In this document: in pieces, positions 17,530 to 26,883 of the stretch
How the letters are laid out: each line of letters opens with the position of its first letter
Numbering within the stretch: position 1 is the stretch's first letter
DNA from: Sphingopyxis sp. H050
GTDB lineage: Bacteria > Pseudomonadota > Alphaproteobacteria > Sphingomonadales > Sphingomonadaceae
Direction: 5' to 3'
Assembly (NCBI RefSeq): GCF_001468265.1
Contig: NZ_LNRZ01000002.1
Span: 434,001-498,000, forward strand
DNA: 64,000 nucleotides
The notes under the pieces: model-generated
Database searches by the model: none
Told to the model about the DNA's origin: nothing
The model's input: the letters and a program-made list of their open reading frames with translations, nothing else
Translations under genes and position numbers: made by a program

Positions 17530-19842
17530 GTGACCGACCTCCCCGCCTCGACGTCCGATCTGACCCGCCCCGACCCGTCCGATCCGCCCTACCTTCAAGG
17601 TCTGAACGGCCCGCAGCGCCAAGCCGTGCTGACGACCGAAGGACCCGTGCTGATGCTGGCCGGCGCCGGTACGGGCAAGACCGCGGCGTTGACGGCGCGA
17701 CTAGCGCATATCATCGCGACGCGGCGCGCGTGGCCGTCCGAAATCCTGGCCGTCACCTTCACCAACAAGGCTGCGCGCGAGATGCGCGAGCGCATCGGTC
17801 GGATGATCGGCGACGCGGTCGAGGGCATGCCCTGGCTTGGCACCTTCCACAGCATCGCGGCGAAGATGCTCCGCCGCCACGCCGAACTTGTCGGCTTGCA
17901 AAGCAATTTCACCATCCTTGACACCGACGACCAGCTGCGCGTCCTCAAACAGCTTATACAGGCCGAAGGACTGGACGAGAAACGCTGGCCCGCGCGGCAA
18001 CTCGCCGGCCTTATCGACAAGTGGAAGAACCGCAGCCTGACGCCTGCCGATCTCGATGCCGCGGACAAGGAATCCTATGCCGACGGCAAGGGTCAGCATT
18101 TCTATGCGCTCTATCAGGCGCGGCTCAAAACGCTCAACGCTTGCGACTTCGGCGATCTTCTGCTGCACATGCTCGTCATCCTGAAGACACACCGCGACGT
18201 GCTGGAGCAGTATCAGCAGCGCTTCAAATATATCCTCGTCGACGAGTATCAGGACACCAACGCCAGCCAATATCTGTGGCTGCGACTGCTCGCGCAGGCG
18301 CGCAAGAATATCTGCTGCGTCGGCGACGACGACCAGTCGATCTATTCATGGCGCGGCGCCGAGGTCGCGAACATCCTGCGCTTCGAAAAGGATTTCCCCG
18401 GCGCGACGGTGATCCGCCTCGAACAGAACTACCGCTCGACGCCGCAAATCCTCGCCGCCGCCTCGGCGCTGATCGCGCAGAACAGTGACCGGCTCGGCAA
18501 GACGTTGTGGACCGACCTTGATGCGGGCGACAAGGTCCGCGTCGTGGGCGTATGGGATGGGCCCGAGGAAGCAAGGCGGATCGGTGAAGAGCTGGAGACG
18601 CTCCAGCATCGCAAGGTCAGCCTCGATCGCACCGCCATCCTGGTCCGTGCGCAGTTCCAGACGCGCGAGTTCGAGGATCGCTTCATCGCGATCGGCATGC
18701 CGTACCGGATCGTCGGCGGCTTCCGCTTCTACGAACGCGCCGAAATCCGGGATGCCCTCGCCTATCTGCGGCTCGTCCAATCATCGGCCGATGATCTGGC
18801 GTTCGAGCGGATCGTCAACGTTCCGAAACGCGGGCTCGGCGACAAGGCGCTGGCGCGCATCCACCAGTTCGCACGGATCGAGCGCGCGCCGCTATTCCAT
18901 GCCGCATCGCGGATCACCGAGACCGACGAGCTGACGCCGCAGGCGCGCCGCCAGCTTGCAAACTTCATCGCACAGATGCGCAGCTGGCAGGGAAAGGCGA
19001 ACGAGCTTTCGCATCCCGAACTGACCCAGCTGATCCTCGATGAATCGGGCTATACCGCGATGCTGCAGGCCGATCGCAGCGCAGAGGCCGCGGGCCGGCT
19101 CGAAAATCTGTCCGAACTCGTGCGCGCGATGGAGGAATATGAGTCGCTCGAAGCCTTCCTCGAGCATGTCAGCCTCGTCATGGACCGCGACAACGACGAC
19201 CAGACCGAAACGGTCACGATCATGACCATCCACGCCGCCAAGGGGCTGGAGTTCGACCATGTCTTCCTCGCGGGCTGGGAGGACGGCGTCTTTCCGTCGC
19301 AGCGGTCGATGGACGAGGGCGGCACCGCCAGCCTGGAGGAGGAGCGCCGCCTCGCTTATGTCGCGATCACCCGCGCCCGCCAGCGGGCGAGCATCTATCA
19401 TGCCGCCAACCGCCGCATCTATGGCCAGTGGATGAGCAGCATCCCCAGCCGCTTCATCGCCGAAATACCGCCCGAGCATGTCGACAGCGAGAACAGCTTC
19501 GGCGGCGGCCAGAGCCTGTGGCGTGCGAACTGGGCTGCGCAGGGCGATCCCTTCGCGCATGTCGCCGAGCGTCAACCCTCTCGCACGATGACGCGCGGGC
19601 CAGCGTGGCAGCGGGCGGTCGCAGCGTCGTCGACAGTGACGCGGGCGCCTGCCCCGTCCGAGCGAGGTCCCGCCGCCTCGGTTGGCGCCAAACCGCGCTC
19701 CGATCTCGCGATAGGGATGCGCGTGTTTCACGAGAAGTTCGGCTATGGCGAGATCGTCGATATCGACGGGAACAAGCTCGACGTCGAATTCGATCAGGCG
19801 GGCAGCAAGAAGGTGCTCGACGGTTTCGTACGCGCCGCGTGA
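17530..19842 (+). CDS. uvrD: UvrD/PcrA-type DNA helicase
   Basis: 770 residues, starting with GTG. It is a superfamily 1A 3'-5' helicase used in nucleotide excision and mismatch repair and in clearing replication forks. Walker A is AGAGTGKT at 44-51, Walker B is DEYQD at about 238-242, motif III is QSIYSWRGA, and the C-terminal motifs TIHAAKGLEFDHVFLAGWE and VAITRARQRA are intact. After a variable linker the protein ends in a Tudor-like domain (FHEKFGYGEIVDID..., about 733-766), as in PcrA/UvrD. The extra length comes from the N-terminus and the linker. No LexA-type box was seen upstream. Confidence 0.94.
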   Translation: MTDLPASTSDLTRPDPSDPPYLQGLNGPQRQAVLTTEGPVLMLAGAGTGKTAALTARLAHIIATRRAWPSEILAVTFTNKAAREMRERIGRMIGDAVEGMPWLGTFHSIAAKMLRRHAELVGLQSNFTILDTDDQLRVLKQLIQAEGLDEKRWPARQLAGLIDKWKNRSLTPADLDAADKESYADGKGQHFYALYQARLKTLNACDFGDLLLHMLVILKTHRDVLEQYQQRFKYILVDEYQDTNASQYLWLRLLAQARKNICCVGDDDQSIYSWRGAEVANILRFEKDFPGATVIRLEQNYRSTPQILAAASALIAQNSDRLGKTLWTDLDAGDKVRVVGVWDGPEEARRIGEELETLQHRKVSLDRTAILVRAQFQTREFEDRFIAIGMPYRIVGGFRFYERAEIRDALAYLRLVQSSADDLAFERIVNVPKRGLGDKALARIHQFARIERAPLFHAASRITETDELTPQARRQLANFIAQMRSWQGKANELSHPELTQLILDESGYTAMLQADRSAEAAGRLENLSELVRAMEEYESLEAFLEHVSLVMDRDNDDQTETVTIMTIHAAKGLEFDHVFLAGWEDGVFPSQRSMDEGGTASLEEERRLAYVAITRARQRASIYHAANRRIYGQWMSSIPSRFIAEIPPEHVDSENSFGGGQSLWRANWAAQGDPFAHVAERQPSRTMTRGPAWQRAVAASSTVTRAPAPSERGPAASVGAKPRSDLAIGMRVFHEKFGYGEIVDIDGNKLDVEFDQAGSKKVLDGFVRAA

Positions 19843-19916
19843 AATCTATTGTCAACTAGATCAGTTATGATATGCCGTCTCCCGCGACCAACGAGTCGCG
19901 TTTTGGGAGAATCTGC

Positions 19917-20822
19917 ATGCGAAATAAGCTCTTAGCGGGCGCGATGGCGCTCGCCCTGGTCGGCTGCTCTCAACAGCCCGCCGATGACGCAGCATCGAAC
20001 GAGGCCCCCGCCGCCGAAAGCGTCGCAGAAGAAGGCGCTTCTGCCGACGCCGCCGCGACTCCCAGGATCGGCACGGAAGCGGCCCCGGGCGTCGCCTTCG
20101 ACTACGCCTACACCTTCCGCCTCGCCGACAATCGCATAGCGAAGGTTCAGGGAAAACATGCGGCCGCGTGCGAGTCGCTAGGCGTGAAGCGATGCCGCAT
20201 CGTCGATGTCCGCTACCAGCTCAGCGACGAGAAACTCGTCGAGGCGCAAACGCAGTTCAAGCTGGAGCCCAGCATCGCCCGCCGGTTCGGCGCCGGCGCG
20301 ATCGAGAGCGTCGAAAAGGCCGAAGGCGTCCTCGCCGACGCAAGCGTCGCGGGTGAAGACGTCGGCGCCGAAATCCTCGCCTCGCAGCAGCGCAGCGCCG
20401 GGTCCGAAACCGAAATCGCGCGCCTCGAAGAGCGGCTGAAGGCCGGCGGGCTCAGCAAGGGTGAGCGCGCCGAAATCCTGTCTCAGATCGGCCAGCTGCG
20501 CGGCCAGGTCGGCGACGAGCGCCAGAGCCGCCGCGCCGGCGAAGCGCGTATCGCGTGGACCAGCGTCGCGTTCAACTATGTCAGTGATGGCGGCCTTCCC
20601 GGCATCGGTCACGAGAATCCGTTCGCCGACGCCGGCGAGACCCTGATGAAGAGCGGCAGCACCGCACTTTCCTTCATCCTGACGCTGGCGGCGGTCCTGC
20701 TGCCATGGGGTATCCTTGCGGCGCTGATCGTGGCGATCTGGCGCAGCCGCTTCATGGTCGCCGTGCGCCGGCAGATGCGGGAGAAGCCCGGGGCGACCGA
20801 CGCCGCCCCGCCCGTGGGCTGA
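19917..20822 (+). CDS. DUF4349-like lipoprotein
   Basis: 301 residues. The ATG at 19917 follows GGGAG and opens a lipoprotein signal with lipobox LVGC (Cys19); an upstream in-frame start adds 15 residues without improving it. After an acidic linker (20-55), the central part is a helical, coiled-coil-rich region (about 145-210). A transmembrane segment follows near 255-280, then a short basic tail. A central coiled coil followed by a C-terminal transmembrane helix matches DUF4349. The function is unknown. Confidence 0.7.
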   Translation: MRNKLLAGAMALALVGCSQQPADDAASNEAPAAESVAEEGASADAAATPRIGTEAAPGVAFDYAYTFRLADNRIAKVQGKHAAACESLGVKRCRIVDVRYQLSDEKLVEAQTQFKLEPSIARRFGAGAIESVEKAEGVLADASVAGEDVGAEILASQQRSAGSETEIARLEERLKAGGLSKGERAEILSQIGQLRGQVGDERQSRRAGEARIAWTSVAFNYVSDGGLPGIGHENPFADAGETLMKSGSTALSFILTLAAVLLPWGILAALIVAIWRSRFMVAVRRQMREKPGATDAAPPVG

Positions 20823-20875
20823 CGCACGGCCGGGCGTCGCTTGCAAAGGTTCGGTGCTGCGGTATGGCATAGCCG

Positions 20876-21925
20876 ATGATGCAGCAGACGACATGGCTGG
20901 ACCAGGCACGCGACGCCCACCAGCGCGGTGATATCGCCGCCGAGACCGCGGCAATCGAAACTGCGATCCGCGCCGATCGCTCGAACATCGCAGCGATCCT
21001 TGCGATGGCGGAGCTGAAGCGGCGGTTGGGCGACGCGCGCGCGGCGAGCAGCTTTTACCGCCTCGCGCTCGGCACCGCCGCCAACGCCCCCTCCGTTCCC
21101 GCCGCGCTGCATCCCGAGCTTCGCCGCGCCGAACACTATCTGGTCGCCACCGAGCGCGCCTACGCCGACCATCTGGTGTCCCAGCTTCGCAGCAGCGGGA
21201 TCGATGCCCGCAATGCGACGCCGCGGGTCGCCGAGGCGCTGCGCATGCTGATGGGCGAGCAGCCACTGTATGTGCAGCAACCGAATATGTTCTATTTCCC
21301 CGGCCTCGTGCAGCGGCCCTTCTTCGACCGCGCCGACTTCGACTGGGTGCCTGAACTCGAAGCGGCGACCGATGCGATCCGCGCCGAGCTGCAGGCCCTT
21401 GTCGAGACCGCAGCCGACCGCTTCGGTCCCTATGTGACAACCAGCTCCAACCGCCCGCCGCCGAACAACCCGCTGCTCGACAAACCCGATTGGGGGGCGG
21501 CCTGGCTGTGGAAGGACGGCGCCATAGTCGAGGGTGTCGAGGCGCTATGCCCGAATGCGCTGGCGGCGCTTGCATTGGCGCCGCAGCCGATCATCCCCGC
21601 CCGCTCGCCCCTCGCCCTTTTTTCACGGTTGAAGCCCGGAACGCATATCCAGCCGCATCACGGCATGCTGAATACGCGCCTGATCTGCCACTTGCCGCTG
21701 ATCGTTCCGGAAGGTTGCGGCCTTCGCGTTGGCGCGGAAACGCGCCAGTGGCGCGAGGGCGAACTGACAATCTTCGACGACAGTTTCGAGCATGAAGCCT
21801 GGAACCGCGGCACGAGCGACCGCACGGTGATGCTGTTCGAAATCTGGCGTCCCGACATCGACTCCGACGAGCGCGAGCAGCTGACGCGCATCTTTTCCGC
21901 CATCGACAATTATAGCGAATCGTAA
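20876..21925 (+). CDS. aspartyl/asparaginyl beta-hydroxylase-domain protein with TPR-like N-terminus
   Basis: 349 residues. Residues 1-70 form TPR-like helical pairs (RDAHQRGDIAAETAAIETAI...). The C-terminal AspH domain, an Fe(II)/2-oxoglutarate-dependent fold, shows HIQPHHGMLNTRLICHLPL and, later, FDDSFEHEAWNRG, supplying the metal-binding His residues and the 2-oxoglutarate Arg. The bacterial substrate is unknown; some relatives hydroxylate lipid A or peptides. Two adjacent ATGs (20876, 20879) are possible starts. The tRNA-Ala gene follows on the other strand. Confidence 0.84.
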   Translation: MMQQTTWLDQARDAHQRGDIAAETAAIETAIRADRSNIAAILAMAELKRRLGDARAASSFYRLALGTAANAPSVPAALHPELRRAEHYLVATERAYADHLVSQLRSSGIDARNATPRVAEALRMLMGEQPLYVQQPNMFYFPGLVQRPFFDRADFDWVPELEAATDAIRAELQALVETAADRFGPYVTTSSNRPPPNNPLLDKPDWGAAWLWKDGAIVEGVEALCPNALAALALAPQPIIPARSPLALFSRLKPGTHIQPHHGMLNTRLICHLPLIVPEGCGLRVGAETRQWREGELTIFDDSFEHEAWNRGTSDRTVMLFEIWRPDIDSDEREQLTRIFSAIDNYSES

Positions 21926-21949
21926 AGAATTTCGGTGGAGAAAGGTCGC

Positions 21950-22025
21950 TGGTGGAGCCGAGGGGAATCGAACCCCTGACCTCTGCAGTGCGATTGCAGC
22001 GCTCTCCCATCTGAGCTACGGCCCC
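21950..22025 (-). tRNA. tRNA-Ala, anticodon CGC, CCA encoded
   Basis: 76 nt including an encoded CCA. The acceptor stem pairs GGGGCCG with CGGCTCC (one G-U), with A as discriminator. The D arm has GTAGCTCAGATGGGAGAGC. The anticodon stem CTGCA/TGCAG holds the loop ATCGCAC, giving anticodon CGC (alanine codon GCG). The T arm is CAGGGGTTCGATTCCCCTC. All parts are standard. Confidence 0.97.
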
Positions 22026-22118
22026 GCGACCGGGCGGCTCTTAACGGCACAGAATGACAGTGGCAACGGCTTTTCTGACCTTCGCCGCTGCGACCGGCAA
22101 AAAGGGGGTGTGGCGACT

Positions 22119-23135
22119 ATGGCCAAGGCATGGCATCTGACCAGCCGTCCGCTGGGACTACCGACGATCGACAATTTCGCGCTGCGCGAGCTTCCCGAAG
22201 GCCCGCTCGAAGCCGACCAACTGCGCGTTCGCAATCTCTGGCTGTCGGTCGATCCCTATATGCGCGGGCGGATGAACGACGCGAAAAGCTATGCCGCGAG
22301 TTTCCAGATCGACCAGCCGATGACGGGCGGCGCGATCGGCGAGGTGCTCGAAAGCAGGATCGACGGCTTCGCGCCCGGCGATTTGATCCTTCACATGGGC
22401 GGCTGGCGCGAGGGCGGGATCATCGGCCTTGACATGATGCCGAACAAACTGCCGGCAGACCTGATTGCCAGCGGCATGTCGCCGCAGACCTTCCTCCACA
22501 ATATGGGGCTCACGGGCGGTACGGCATGGATCGGCCTGCTGCGCGTGGCGGCAGCCAAGCCTGGCGATACCGTCTTCGTGTCGGCGGCTGCCGGCGCGGT
22601 CGGTTCGGCGGTCGTGCAGATCGCCAAGGCGCGCGAGATGACGGTGATCGGTTCGGCGGGCGGCGCAGAGAAATGCGCGTGGGTCGGCGATCTCGGCGCC
22701 GATGCGGTTATCGACTATAAGGCGGGCCCGGTCTTGCCTCAGCTAGCGGCCGCCCTGGAGGCAATCGGCAAGCCCGGCATCGACGTCTATTTCGACAATG
22801 TCGGCGGCGAGCATCTCGACGCGGCGTTCGCGGTCGCCAATGATTTTGCGCGTTTCGCGATCTGCGGCATGATCGACGTCTACAACGAGGGCAAGCCGCA
22901 AGAGATGAAGTATATCATCCGATCGATCCCGGCGCGCATCCGCATGGAAGGCTTCATCTACACCGACCAGTTCATCCAGTGCATGGACGAATTCTATGCT
23001 GACATGGGCGGTCTAATCGCAAGCGGCGCGGTGTCGATCCGCGAAACGGTGAAGACCGGCATCGAGGCGACCCCTGCAGCGTTTCTCGGCCTTTTCTCGG
23101 GCGACAATATCGGGAAAATGCTCGTCCGGCTTTGA
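22119..23135 (+). CDS. NADPH-dependent MDR oxidoreductase (CurA/LTB4DH-like)
   Basis: 338 residues. It is a zinc-free medium-chain dehydrogenase/reductase: the structural and catalytic zinc Cys clusters are absent. LWLSVDPYMRGRM near the N-terminus and AAAGAVGSAVVQIAK (the nucleotide-binding motif) are typical of the prostaglandin-reductase/CurA group, which reduces the C=C bond of alpha,beta-unsaturated ketones. I chose the ATG at 22119, about 10 nt after AAAGGGGG; a GTG at 22110 sits directly on that site and would add three residues. The gene ends 12 bp from the convergent helicase gene. Confidence 0.87.
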   Translation: MAKAWHLTSRPLGLPTIDNFALRELPEGPLEADQLRVRNLWLSVDPYMRGRMNDAKSYAASFQIDQPMTGGAIGEVLESRIDGFAPGDLILHMGGWREGGIIGLDMMPNKLPADLIASGMSPQTFLHNMGLTGGTAWIGLLRVAAAKPGDTVFVSAAAGAVGSAVVQIAKAREMTVIGSAGGAEKCAWVGDLGADAVIDYKAGPVLPQLAAALEAIGKPGIDVYFDNVGGEHLDAAFAVANDFARFAICGMIDVYNEGKPQEMKYIIRSIPARIRMEGFIYTDQFIQCMDEFYADMGGLIASGAVSIRETVKTGIEATPAAFLGLFSGDNIGKMLVRL

Positions 23136-23147
23136 CGCCGGGCAGCT

Positions 23148-24515
23148 TCATTCGCTACCGAAACCCACCGAAAGAAAGCCCGGCATCGGGCCATTCCAGC
23201 CGTCGTCGGGACCGTCGTCATCGTGCCGCGACGCCGGCGCGGACTTGCGGCCCGAACCCTTCTTCGGCGCCGCGCGCTTCTCTTCGGCGCGTGCCGGTTC
23301 CTTATCGGCTTTTGCCGGTCGGCGCTCGCCGCGTTCCGGGCGGCCGCGGCGCGGTTCGCGTTCTTCGCTCTCGCGCTCGGGTTTGGCCTGCCCTTCGGCC
23401 GCAGCGGCGTCATGGACCGGAATCTTGTAGCCGGTCAGCTTCTGGATATTGTCGACGGCCTCGTCATCCGACGGCGTGACGAGCGTGAACGCCCGTCCCT
23501 TGGCGCCAGCGCGCCCCGTGCGGCCGATGCGGTGGACATAATCGTCGGGGTGCCAGGGCGCGTCGAAGTTGAAGACGTGGCTGACGCCCTTCACGTCCAG
23601 GCCTCTAGCCGCAACGTCCGAGGCGACGAGAATGTTGATGACGCCGGTCTTGAAGCGGTCGAGTTCTGCGGTCCGGCTCGACTGGTCCATGTCGCCCTGG
23701 ATTTCGCCGGCCTTGTAACCGTCGCGCTGCAGCGCTTTGGCCAGTTCGCGCACCGTCGTCTTGCGGTTGCAGAAGACGATCGCGGTGTGGACCTTTTCGG
23801 CTTCTATGAGGCCGCGGAGCGTGTCGCGCTTGCCGCGCTCGCTGGTTTTGACCAGGAACTGCTCGATATTCTCGTTGCGGCTCGCCGGGCGCGCCACTTC
23901 GATCGTCTTCGGGTTCGACAGGAATTTGTCGGCCAGCTTCTTGATCGGCGGCGGCATCGTCGCCGAGAACAGCAAGGTCTGCCGATTCGCAGGCAGCTTG
24001 GTGCAGATATTCTCGATGTCGGGGATGAAGCCCATGTCGAGCATGCGGTCGGCTTCGTCGATGACGAGCAGGTTGCAGCCGGTGAGCAAAATCTTGCCGC
24101 GTTCGAACAGGTCCATCAGGCGGCCCGGCGTCGCGATCAGCACGTCGACGCCCTTTTCGAGCGCCTTGACCTGGTCGCCCATCTGCACGCCGCCGATCAG
24201 CAGCGCCATCGAGAGCTTGTGATATTTGCCGTATTTCTCGAAATTTTCGGCGACCTGCGCGGCGAGTTCGCGCGTCGGCTCGAGGATCAGCGAGCGCGGC
24301 ATCAGCGCGCGGGCACGGCCATGCGCCAAGATGTCGATCATCGGCAGCACGAAGGAAGCGGTTTTGCCCGTCCCCGTCTGGGCAATGCCGATCATGTCGC
24401 GCATCATCAAGACAGATGGGATGGCGCCCGCCTGAATCGGGGTCGCTTCGCTGTAGCCCGATTCGTCGATCGCGCGCAGAAGTTCGTCGGAAAGGCCGAG
24501 GTCGGCAAATTTCAT
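23148..24515 (-). CDS. DEAD-box RNA helicase, RhlE-like
   Basis: 455 residues. The Q motif (ATPIQ) is followed by Walker A AQTGTGKT (45-52), PTREL, DEAD at 153-156, SAT and HRIGRTGRAG. From about 375 the C-terminus is basic and disordered, with repeated RGRPERGERR-like and KKGSGRK segments that bind RNA in such enzymes. The likely role is ribosome assembly or mRNA turnover, with cold adaptation possible. The ATG at 24515 gives the typical start MKFADLGLSDELLRAI; the 17 extra upstream codons look non-coding. Confidence 0.93.
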   Translation of the reverse strand: MKFADLGLSDELLRAIDESGYSEATPIQAGAIPSVLMMRDMIGIAQTGTGKTASFVLPMIDILAHGRARALMPRSLILEPTRELAAQVAENFEKYGKYHKLSMALLIGGVQMGDQVKALEKGVDVLIATPGRLMDLFERGKILLTGCNLLVIDEADRMLDMGFIPDIENICTKLPANRQTLLFSATMPPPIKKLADKFLSNPKTIEVARPASRNENIEQFLVKTSERGKRDTLRGLIEAEKVHTAIVFCNRKTTVRELAKALQRDGYKAGEIQGDMDQSSRTAELDRFKTGVINILVASDVAARGLDVKGVSHVFNFDAPWHPDDYVHRIGRTGRAGAKGRAFTLVTPSDDEAVDNIQKLTGYKIPVHDAAAAEGQAKPERESEEREPRRGRPERGERRPAKADKEPARAEEKRAAPKKGSGRKSAPASRHDDDGPDDGWNGPMPGFLSVGFGSE

Positions 24516-24629
24516 AAGGTCAATATGTCCGGAAAAGATGACAGCGCGACGTCCCACGCCAGCCAACGCTGCGCGGCCCCTACGGGAAGACGCGATGAAA
24601 AGTCAAGAAAAGGCGACGAAATGCCGCGA

Positions 24630-25157
24630 TTAATCGTCGTCGCGCGGCACGGCGACGAGCAGGCGGAACTTGTCGATCTCGCATTTGGCGCCCGTGCGGG
24701 CGTGGATCTGGTCGCGATCCTCGCAAAGCTGGCCGTCCTTGCTGCCCTGCATGTAGAAACCGGCGTAGAAATCGAGCGCGCGGCAACCGCGGTTGAGCTG
24801 GGCGCGGAGGCGCTGCTTTTGCCGGGTGATGATGTCGATGCTGTCCCGCTGCGCCGCCTGCATGCCCAGGATATTGCGCATGGCGACGCATTTCGGCGCT
24901 TTCTTTTCCTTCCACTTCATCGGCACCTGTCGCACGCGCATCTCGCCGATGGGTGCGGCGCCAAAGTTGTTGAGCGACGACCGCTGCGCGGGCACGCGAA
25001 TAATCAGCTGCTGCTCGATCACGACCTGCCAGAACGAGGTAGGCGCATCGGGTTCGGGCATCGACACTGGCATGAGTATGTCGGGGCGCGCCGGCGCCAT
25101 CGGCGCATCGGCCGCGGGCGCCGCGGCCATCATCCACAGGGCGGCGATCGTCAGCAC
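24630..25157 (-). CDS. exported protein of unknown function
   Basis: 175 residues. I do not recognise a characterised family. The GTG start at 25157 opens a short hydrophobic signal-like segment (MLTIAALWMMAAAPAADA). The mature part has a beta-rich centre and a conserved-looking core with cysteines (CVAMRNI, RGCRALDFYAGFY, GQLCEDRD, AKCEID), so two disulfides in the periplasm are plausible. It ends in an acidic DDD. The start has no strong ribosome binding site. Codon usage and GC match the neighbours. Confidence 0.6.
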   Translation of the reverse strand: MLTIAALWMMAAAPAADAPMAPARPDILMPVSMPEPDAPTSFWQVVIEQQLIIRVPAQRSSLNNFGAAPIGEMRVRQVPMKWKEKKAPKCVAMRNILGMQAAQRDSIDIITRQKQRLRAQLNRGCRALDFYAGFYMQGSKDGQLCEDRDQIHARTGAKCEIDKFRLLVAVPRDDD

Positions 25158-25342
25158 AGCCGTGCTGCCGTCCCTTCGGCACCCTGGTCGAGGATGATAT
25201 GCACCTGTGGCTCCCGCATCGACGCTGGACGAACGATCATGCTTCGTCCAAGGCTCGCTTTAGCGCCGATGATTGAACATCAAATGAATTGCTGTCGACC
25301 CTCTTCGCACCAGCGGTCGATGTTTTTGGACGAGCAACCGGC

Positions 25343-26767
25343 ATGACCAGCCCGCCCTCACCCGCCCTGCTTCAAGCCCTCGCAGATCTCTTGGGTCCGA
25401 AGGGCTTCACCACCGACGCCGAAATCATGGCGCCATGGCTGACCGATTGGCGCGGCAAATATCATGGCGCCGCCCCGGCGATGCTGTCGCCTTCTACCAC
25501 CGAAGAGGTCTCCGCGATCGTGCGACTTTGCGCCGGCGAGCGGGTCGCGCTGGTGCCGCAGGGCGGCAACAGCGGCATGGTCGGGGGTGCGACGCCCGAT
25601 GCGTCGGGGAGCCAGCTGTTGCTGAGCCTTCGCCGCATGAACCGCGTGCGGTCGATCGATCGGGATGCACGGATCGCTGTGGCCGAAGCCGGCGTCATCC
25701 TCGAAAACTTCCACAATACGGCCCTGGCCGAGGGCCTGCGGTTCCCGCTGACGCTGGGCGGCAAGGGATCTGCGACCATCGGCGGCCTCGTCTCGACCAA
25801 CGCCGGTGGGACGCAGGTGCTCCGCCACGGAACGATGCGCACGCTGGTGGCGGGGGTCGAGGCGGTGCTGCCCGACGGCAGCATCTTTGACGGCCTTGCG
25901 CCGCTCAAGAAGGACAATCGCGGTTACGACCTCCGGCACCTTCTATGCGGCGCCGAGGGTACGCTCGGGGTCGTGACGGCCGCCAGCCTGCGGCTCGTCC
26001 CCGCCAACGCCGCGCGCCAGACCGCATGGGTGGGCCTCGCCTCGCCCGACGACGCGCTAGTCCTGCTGCGCCGGCTCGACGCCGCGCTGGGAGGGGCGCT
26101 CGAAGGCTTCGAAATCATCCCGCACAGCTGCGTCGCGGCGGTCCTCCGTCATATTCCGCAAACCCGCCACCCCCTCGCCGAACCGCAAGCCTGGTATGCG
26201 CTGGTCGAACTCGCCGGCGACGACCGCGACGAACTTGGCGCCCTGATCGAAGCCGAGCTCTCGGCCGCCCTCGATTCCGGACTGGTCCGCGATGTCGCGC
26301 TCGCCCAGAGCGAACGCGAGAGCGAAGACTTCTGGCGCATTCGCGACGCGATATCCGAAGCCGAGCGCGCCGAAGGCCCCGCGTTGCAGCACGACGTCAG
26401 CGTCCCGGTCGAACTGATGCCGCGCTTCATTGCCGAAAGTCCCGCGCGGCTCGCCGGCGTCTTTCCCGGTATCCGGGCGTTGTCGTTCGGCCATCTCGGC
26501 GACGGCAACATCCATCATCATGTCCAACCGCCCGCCGACACCGATGGCGCCGCATGGCTGGCTGCGCATGGCGCCGCGGCAAGCCGCCTTGTCTATGCCC
26601 ATGTCATCGAACTTGGCGGCTCGATTTCGGCCGAGCATGGGATCGGCCAGATGAAGCGCGACATTTTGGCCGAGTTGGACAGCCCCGCCCGCCTCGCGGC
26701 GCTGCGCGCAATCAAGGCGGGGCTCGATCCGCTCGGGCTGTTCAATCCCGGCAAGCTGATCGACTGA
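25343..26767 (+). CDS. FAD-linked oxidase (GlcD/D-2-hydroxyglutarate dehydrogenase type)
   Basis: 474 residues. The N-terminal PCMH-type FAD domain (about 35-220) contains VPQGGNSGMVGGATPD and the GGLVSTNAGG loop. The C-terminal cap domain carries the family's HLGDGNIHHHV and SAEHGIG, whose His and Glu bind a metal and the 2-hydroxy acid. D-2-hydroxyglutarate and D-lactate are both possible substrates. The ATG at 25343 was chosen over one 18 codons upstream because the N-terminus then matches the family and GGACGAG precedes it. Confidence 0.88.
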   Translation: MTSPPSPALLQALADLLGPKGFTTDAEIMAPWLTDWRGKYHGAAPAMLSPSTTEEVSAIVRLCAGERVALVPQGGNSGMVGGATPDASGSQLLLSLRRMNRVRSIDRDARIAVAEAGVILENFHNTALAEGLRFPLTLGGKGSATIGGLVSTNAGGTQVLRHGTMRTLVAGVEAVLPDGSIFDGLAPLKKDNRGYDLRHLLCGAEGTLGVVTAASLRLVPANAARQTAWVGLASPDDALVLLRRLDAALGGALEGFEIIPHSCVAAVLRHIPQTRHPLAEPQAWYALVELAGDDRDELGALIEAELSAALDSGLVRDVALAQSERESEDFWRIRDAISEAERAEGPALQHDVSVPVELMPRFIAESPARLAGVFPGIRALSFGHLGDGNIHHHVQPPADTDGAAWLAAHGAAASRLVYAHVIELGGSISAEHGIGQMKRDILAELDSPARLAALRAIKAGLDPLGLFNPGKLID

Positions 26768-26841
26768 TTGCCCCGGCGGATCGTGCCATCGCCCCTTGCG
26801 CCGCGCCGCGCGGGTCAATAAGGCGCCCCATCAGCTTTTTT

Positions 26842-26863
26842 TGCCCCCGATGGTTTCGGGGGC
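26842..26863 (+). terminator. GC-rich hairpin ahead of sapC
   Basis: TGCCCCCGA pairs with TCGGGGGCA, followed by TTTGTT, between the FAD oxidase gene and the SapC gene. It could terminate the upstream transcript. Because it lies about 20 nt before the SapC ATG it might also affect SapC translation. Confidence 0.45.
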
Positions 26864-26883
26864 ATTTGTTCCGGAGTTCAATC

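Noticed and set aside
21950..22025. Prophage or island attachment site at the tRNA gene
   Set aside because: No integrase and no duplicated tRNA 3' end was seen on either side.
23223..25346. 707-codon open frame on the plus strand
   Set aside because: Antisense to the DEAD-box helicase gene and the exported protein gene; no recognisable domain.
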